Shown here: positions 58,501 through 64,000 of the stretch, piece by piece
How the letters are laid out: every line of letters starts with the position of its first letter
Position numbering within the stretch: the first letter of the stretch is position 1
Origin: Ceratothoa steindachneri
Taxonomy: Eukaryota > Arthropoda > Malacostraca > Isopoda > Cymothoidae
DNA: 64,000 nucleotides
NCBI GenBank assembly: GCA_963969495.1
Contig: OZ018318.1
Span: forward strand, 95,757,413 to 95,821,412
Direction of reading: 5' to 3'
The notes under the pieces: generated by a model
Database searches by the model: none
What the model was told of the DNA's origin: nothing
What the model saw: the letters and a program-made list of their open reading frames with translations, nothing else
Position numbers and translations under genes: made by a program

Positions 58501-61500
58501 AATGTTTTGTGCAATACTTCTTTCTCTTCATCCTTCGTTTCCCTTTATCTCTCTTATCCTCATATTATTATTTCTCTTTTGTATAAAAAATTGTGTTATG
58601 GGTTAATTAAATTTCTCCTCCCCCCACCCTCCTCTAACTGTAAACTTTTATATTTGCATACAATCTGGCAAGGTCAAACAGACTTTATTATTTTTTCAGC
58701 TCTTTAGAGAGAAATTGGTAAATTTGTTATAAATTTGTATCTGGTAATAAATCCTTTATAGGAGGCCTATAAATACAAGCCAAAGAATTCCTTTGTCCAG
58801 GGGATAGGGGAAAACTGGCCTACCTTGATCTCATATTAACTTCTCACGGATGCAATCAAAAAGAAATTCATGTGTTGAGTAAATTACTAAAAGTATATAA
58901 TGAAGGTCCAGTGACCACCAGCAGATCAAAGAAATACACAGATTTATTGGCACAAAATATCCGTTAGTTACATAACAATAGGTGCACAGGGACGAAAACC
59001 ATTGTAAAAGAAGAAGTAAAAACAAAGAAATATTGAAAAGTATTCAAGAATGATAATGATTAGGAAAATGTCAGAAGATTTATATCAATAGTTCAAAAAA
59101 GGGAAGAAATTAAATTTGTCATAATTTGCTTGTAATATTTAGAACGAATTTTAAATTTTTCTGTATTTGTTTTAATATAAATTTATCAAACTCAACAATT
59201 CACATGTTAATATTATACAAGTAACAAAATTTAAATCCCCATTTTGAATTTTATTACTATCATTAAATGTTCCCCCTAAACTTGATTAATTAAAATAAAT
59301 CATCATTTATCATTGACTGAGAGACCAAACCTCAGAGCAGGAATCACAATCATAATCCTGCATTAAATTATTCTCTTCGCATAAACCAGAGCGAAATAAG
59401 ATGCCAAATCTCTTTAATTGGCCTTTGCTTTTTCAACTATTCCCCAAAAATGGGGCTGTTAGCAATGTGAATTGATTTTAAATTTTACGAACAAGTACTG
59501 CAAAAGTCTAAGAATTTCTAAAAATTTTATGAAATAGAAATTTATAGTATAAATACAAAAATAGTATTGGATGAATTAAAGTTCAACTAATAATACTTTG
59601 TTTTACTTCCTATAGCTCAGTGAAATATAATATGTTCAGAAGCAACTTGCCAACCAGAGTGAGTAACGAAAACCCAAAGTGACCATATGTAAGAAGTTGA
59701 TTGAGAAATATGCAAATCCGTGAAACAGGTAGTGCTGCCCTTCAAAAAAATTCGTTAATGCACGGCTTGACATTTGAAGTATAAAATAGTATAACTTGAT
59801 TGAGCTGGTTAAACGCGAACTGTGAGAAAATTCTTGAGCTAGTGTACTTCATTTTTACGATGAGCTGTTCTTACAGATATGTGCTTCCAAACATGGCCAC
59901 GAGGGGTTGAACATTTGCAATTTCGAAGCCATGCCAGAAAAGAGTAAGAGGTCGCCGAAGAAGAATAGTAGTACGGTACTTTGCCTTAAGTTCTTTGATT
60001 CACTGGAGCACTAGCAACTATATCTGTAGGGATACAGGCGCGTCATCCAGGGGTAAGTCAAAGAATTAGGTGAAGAGCGTTAATTCCGCATCCAGCGGCT
60101 TTACTCCTCAGAGAAGCAACCAACCAACGCGTGCACATATTGTCTTATTCAAAGGAAGAAGCAGCAAGACTAATGAATGTACAAATGGACCAGGAGTCTA
60201 ATGTGCTTCTAACAAGCGAGAAATAACTGCGAAGGCGGTGATGTACACGGGCATGTCTGTCAGGAGATTGTCTTTGCCCTTCAGCTTTAAGTTTGAGGGT
60301 ATTCAGGTCTGTAGTGATAGGGTGAGAATGGCCAGGTGAGCAAACTATCGTGAGTCAGAGAATTGATCAGCTTGATAGATGTTATTCTGACTAAGACATT
60401 TTAGTTTTTGCAGGGAGGCGGCTTGAGTTTAGTGGCCAGAATTGCACTGCTAAATCCGAGCAGGCTTACCGTTCTAGCTTTAGGCTGCATCTAAGTTAGT
60501 AACCTGTAAGGAATGTTTATATGCTCTGGCATGGCAAATAAAATAATAAAATTCATTTTTAGCTTGCAAAAGTAAAAAAAATCTGATACTCAATAAATTA
60601 AGAATAGAACTTCAAACTATACGAGGATGGGACGTTTTGTTCGTGGGCTAATTCTGGCGAGTTTAATTACAAAAATTAACTCCTACTCCTGTCTTTGACT
60701 AGCTTAAATATACATCTTTACTGAGCATTACTTGTCATCATCAGCTGGAATAATTTCAAATATTTCCGTAGTTCATTATTAATGGCTAGAAATATATATT
60801 TATAAATTAATATTATTAAAATACTCAACAGTCATATCAATAACTTGCATAACAAATAGTTATAGCTATAAGATGTTGAAATTTCACCGACTTCGAGAGT
60901 TTGTGCATTCTGTTGAAGTGAAAAAATTCCTCCAATAATATCAATAACTATATCTATGCTTGTAAATTAATGAGCTAACTTTACTGCCCAGAAAATATTA
61001 TTTTTGAACACTAGATATCAGGAAAATTGTTGCTCAATTTGAAAGACTAAAGCAAAAGGATACTTTCACAACTTGTGCATCAGTGGCAAGATTAACAGAG
61101 ATTCATTCCCTCCTGCTTCCTCGTGCATATATTAGTCTAACCCCAATGTCTTACTTTTTCTTGTCCCACAGTCTTTTCAATCATTGTCTAAAACTTTCTG
61201 GTAAAAACCATTTCGTTCCTTGCAATTTATTTCAAATTTATAATAAAAGTGTACATAACTTAACTCATCTCAGTATTGTTCATAGTTGAAACAAGCCATT
61301 CGCACCTAAGATAGGCTAATATTTTGTATTTTTTTAAAAATAATACTAAATTTAGTTATATTAATATTTGTAAGCGCTCTTAAAGCTTCACATACTTCAA
61401 AAGAGCTCAATTCATTCTTCGTGGATCGGGAAATATTTGGATAAAAACATTTTTTGCCAAAAGTATAAGTATTTATTACTCTTTTCTTTGTTCTTATATG

Positions 61501-63254
61501 TAATGATTTTATTTTTCAAATGCAGAGTAATTTTCAATTATAACATTCAAAGAAAATGTAACCCATGGAGATGTTGATATGCCATAAGCAATTTTGAAAA
61601 TTTTAAAAAACTGTTAAAAAACATCTTACGAATGATTGAAGAAACAATCATCCTATAGAAAAAAAGTTTACATAAAATCAATAATATTTTTCTTTACTTA
61701 TAAATATCAGGTTCTACATCACAAACAGTAGTGAACATGTTTTCCTATTTTCCCACGTTCCTAATAATCTTCGAACGACTTCAGTGCCACAAAGGAAGTA
61801 ATTTTTGACCTTAACGCATCCATATTACTAAAGTTGAAGGGATAAGTGGAACTACGATGAAATGGCAAAGAAGCTGGGTGAGAGAAAAGTTGATGATAAA
61901 TTTTGATGGATCGTTGACGGTTTCAATGGGAGAAGTAAAAAATCAATTTTAAGGCAATCAACACGAATCCAGCAAGCAATAGATGGAATACCTTTTTTTA
62001 TCACGAAGAAATTTTCCTTCAGGAATTCTATAATTTGTTTACTTCAAGGCAAATTTTTGTTACTAGTAAATCAAGATTAATATGAATTAAATTAGGAAAA
62101 ACCTGATACTAACTAAACAGAGTTAGTCATAACTGATAATAACTAATTGGGATTTTTCATTTTAACTTGGTGCAGTCATGCTAAATATTACCTAAATATG
62201 GAGTTTTTTATTTCTGTTTCATTACAAATTTTAGTAACTCACGAAATTCATTATGTTTATATACATATATTAATATAATGACCTCATGACAATACGAATA
62301 AAAGCAGACTATTATCACACATGTTGAATTAATTACAAGTTTCGTATCCTAAAGACTCCTATCTCATATATTAAGCTTCCAGCCTACAAAAAATTCGTTA
62401 CCTAGATATATATTTTTTATTGATATCTATTCCTTCAATGCTTTTTAATGCGATTTCAAAACAACCTCCGTAATTTGGTACTTTCGAGCTACCTGTAATA
62501 GTATATCCTCTTATATTTCACTTCGATATTACTAATTCGAGAAAATGTAAAAGTACTCGTGTTATCTCATTTTTATCGCCTCTATTTCTCCTGTCACAAA
62601 GTTTTACCTAAATCGCTAACGATCATTTTAATATCAATAACATTACTAATGCTCTTGATTTGACATTATTGCTTAACCGTTTTAATAGTTTATTTAGCAC
62701 TTTTTAATTTGCGCTTTCACAAGCTGATGATAATTAAGCATTAGTTTTGATTTGTAACAGCATTGCTTCTTTCGGAAATGTTATAGAATCTATTACCTAC
62801 TCGTACCTTATAAACCTTTTAATCTCACTATTTGCCCAAGCCATACGAATTCATTTTTTCATAATAGCAAGTTTTTTCGGGCTGAATTTCATTATTTAAA
62901 TAAAAAAATGATTGTTGAAATATATAATGCATTTCATGGAGTTATAATAAGTTTTAAATTTCATCACAATTATAAAGTTTTAAGCAGGTCTAAAAAACAA
63001 AATCTAAATAAACGACGCAAGAAAATTAAACTTAAATTTCTTCCAAACTTCAAATCATGCTGAATGGCTCTTATATAAATCATTTATTTGTTTGACCTAC
63101 CCTTTATTGACTCTCTTTGCAGTGTGGTAGCTAATATTGATCCTTTAGTTAGCTCCTCTGATCATTTATATATCCTCCATTAACCCATATTTTTCGAACG
63201 TGAATTTTTGAAAATCTTTAATTTATTTTAAAAGGTGGACAAGTAAATTGATAG
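55574..63254. other. Long AT-rich stretch, no gene recognised
   Basis: The only repeat match found is at 57485-57516. A 50-codon open run at about 59855-60010 (plus; includes MPEKSKRSPKKN) lacks a recognisable domain and ends in frequent stops. Nothing else is supportable. Confidence 0.5.
57485..57516 (-). repeat. Short dispersed-repeat segment, copy B
   Basis: GAAAATGTAGAGAAGATATA followed by ACCGCAGATC pairs with the segment at 21204-21235, and TTGAGAGTGCAAAA follows near both. It is likely part of a larger diverged repeat. Confidence 0.4.
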
Positions 63255-63263
63255 CAATTTCCA

Positions 63264-63890
63264 ATGCATTCTTATCCCTCACCCTTTCCTCAATATCCCC
63301 CCTCTCCCCCTTCACTCTCCCCGATTATTCTCTCATACCTTTCATTCTCCCCCTCTCTCCCCAAAAACTCCACCTCCCTCTCCCTCAATCTTCCTACCAT
63401 CTACGCTAAGTCTCTATCCGTTTCTTTCTCCCCCATAAATCTCCTCATCTCCCTCTTCCTCTCTTCTCCCTCTCCCCTGCCTCTATCCTACTCCTCCATC
63501 TCACCATCCTCTTTCCCACTATCTCCCACCATTCCTGGGGGAAATATAGGGGTATGTGGAGAGATGGAAGTGACACAAGGAGAGATAATGGGGGTAGGGG
63601 GAGAGAGGGGAGGGGAAGAGAGAGGGAAAAGTGTATATTTTTAGAACGTGATTTTTCAATATTTTTTATTATAGCTTAGTTTATGAATGAGCACCCCTTA
63701 GCCCTCTCCATTCTGTTGAGAAGGGGGAGACAAATGGGTAGGTGGAAGGGATTAGGGAGGATAGGGAGGAGGAAGGGGCGATAAATGGAGATAGGTTAGG
63801 GAATGTGGCAGGAGGATAGTAGGTGATGTGATAGAGGTAGAGGAAGAGGAAGATGAGAGGGTAGGAGAACTTGGAGGGGAGGGAAGAAGA
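63264..63890. repeat. Pyrimidine-rich tract switching to purine-rich tracts
   Basis: From 63264 to about 63535 the + strand is nearly all C and T (CCCTCTCCC, CTCCCTCTTCCTC). From about 63536 to 63635 and again from 63717 to 63890 it is nearly all G and A (GGGGGAGAGAGGGGAGGGG). The open frames across it are low-complexity artefacts. Such tracts can form triplex or hairpin structures in principle. Confidence 0.85.
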
Positions 63891-64000
63891 GATAATCATA
63901 ATCGATTTAAAAGATCAAAAATGCCGAAGGCCAACCGCTTTTAGCGAACGAATACGACTGAACAGGGTATGCTAAATTATTAGGTTTAAGATTAAGTTCT

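Noticed and set aside
63264..63644. 126-residue Ser/Pro/Leu-rich open frame
   Set aside because: Low-complexity C/T tract without stop codons; no domain or start context supports a gene.

Overview
The window is AT-rich eukaryotic DNA with no prokaryotic gene layout. I found no intact host protein-coding gene, rRNA gene, functional tRNA gene or CRISPR array. What can be recognised is mostly decayed transposable elements. Three relics carry the CCHC gag, endonuclease and reverse transcriptase of Jockey/CR1-like non-LTR retrotransposons. At least four loci belong to Penelope-like elements (PLEs), with 'VDD' reverse transcriptase and GIY-YIG endonuclease pieces. Two loci belong to the IS630/Tc1/mariner superfamily. 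There are many long (TA)n tracts. Gag-bearing Jockey-like elements together with abundant PLEs suggest an invertebrate, most likely an arthropod (perhaps a crustacean or chelicerate). That placement is inference.

Layout. 1-3225: two diverged copies of a dispersed repeat flank a transposase fragment, followed by a 162-bp foldback palindrome. 3226-14520: long, mostly featureless AT-rich DNA. 14521-15553: a GC-richer, LTR-like block with three 68-bp tandem repeats. 16545-19700: a histone promoter and the first 25 codons of histone H3 abut an ORF1(gag)-only retroelement. That element is bracketed by a 15-bp direct repeat and followed by a second histone-like N-terminal remnant and two minisatellites. 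19700-31840: mostly featureless, interrupted by a (TA)n tract and a GC-rich block at 25.4-26.5 kb. 31841-42230: a coiled-coil gag-like relic, then two nearly full-length but broken Jockey-like elements in tandem on the + strand. 42240-47520: a PLE complex containing a minus-strand PLE with all reverse transcriptase motifs, a head-to-head palindrome at its 5' end, a tandemly duplicated 0.65-0.68-kb unit carrying PLE 3' tails, a second PLE remnant and a tRNA-like SINE. 48.8-49.8 kb: a decayed Tc1 transposase with its three catalytic blocks recognisable. 52.4-53.3 and 54.9-55.6 kb: two further PLE fragments. 55.6-63.2 kb: featureless. 63.26-63.89 kb: a pyrimidine tract that switches to purine tracts.

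No genes act together in a pathway here. The most unusual points are the histone H3 head joined to a gag-only retroelement and the PLE complex. In the PLE complex, four tails with a shared motif all run into (TA)n, and inverted and tandem PLE pieces reproduce the 'pseudo-LTR' architecture known for Penelope elements. All family assignments come from reading translated motifs by eye; no database search was run.
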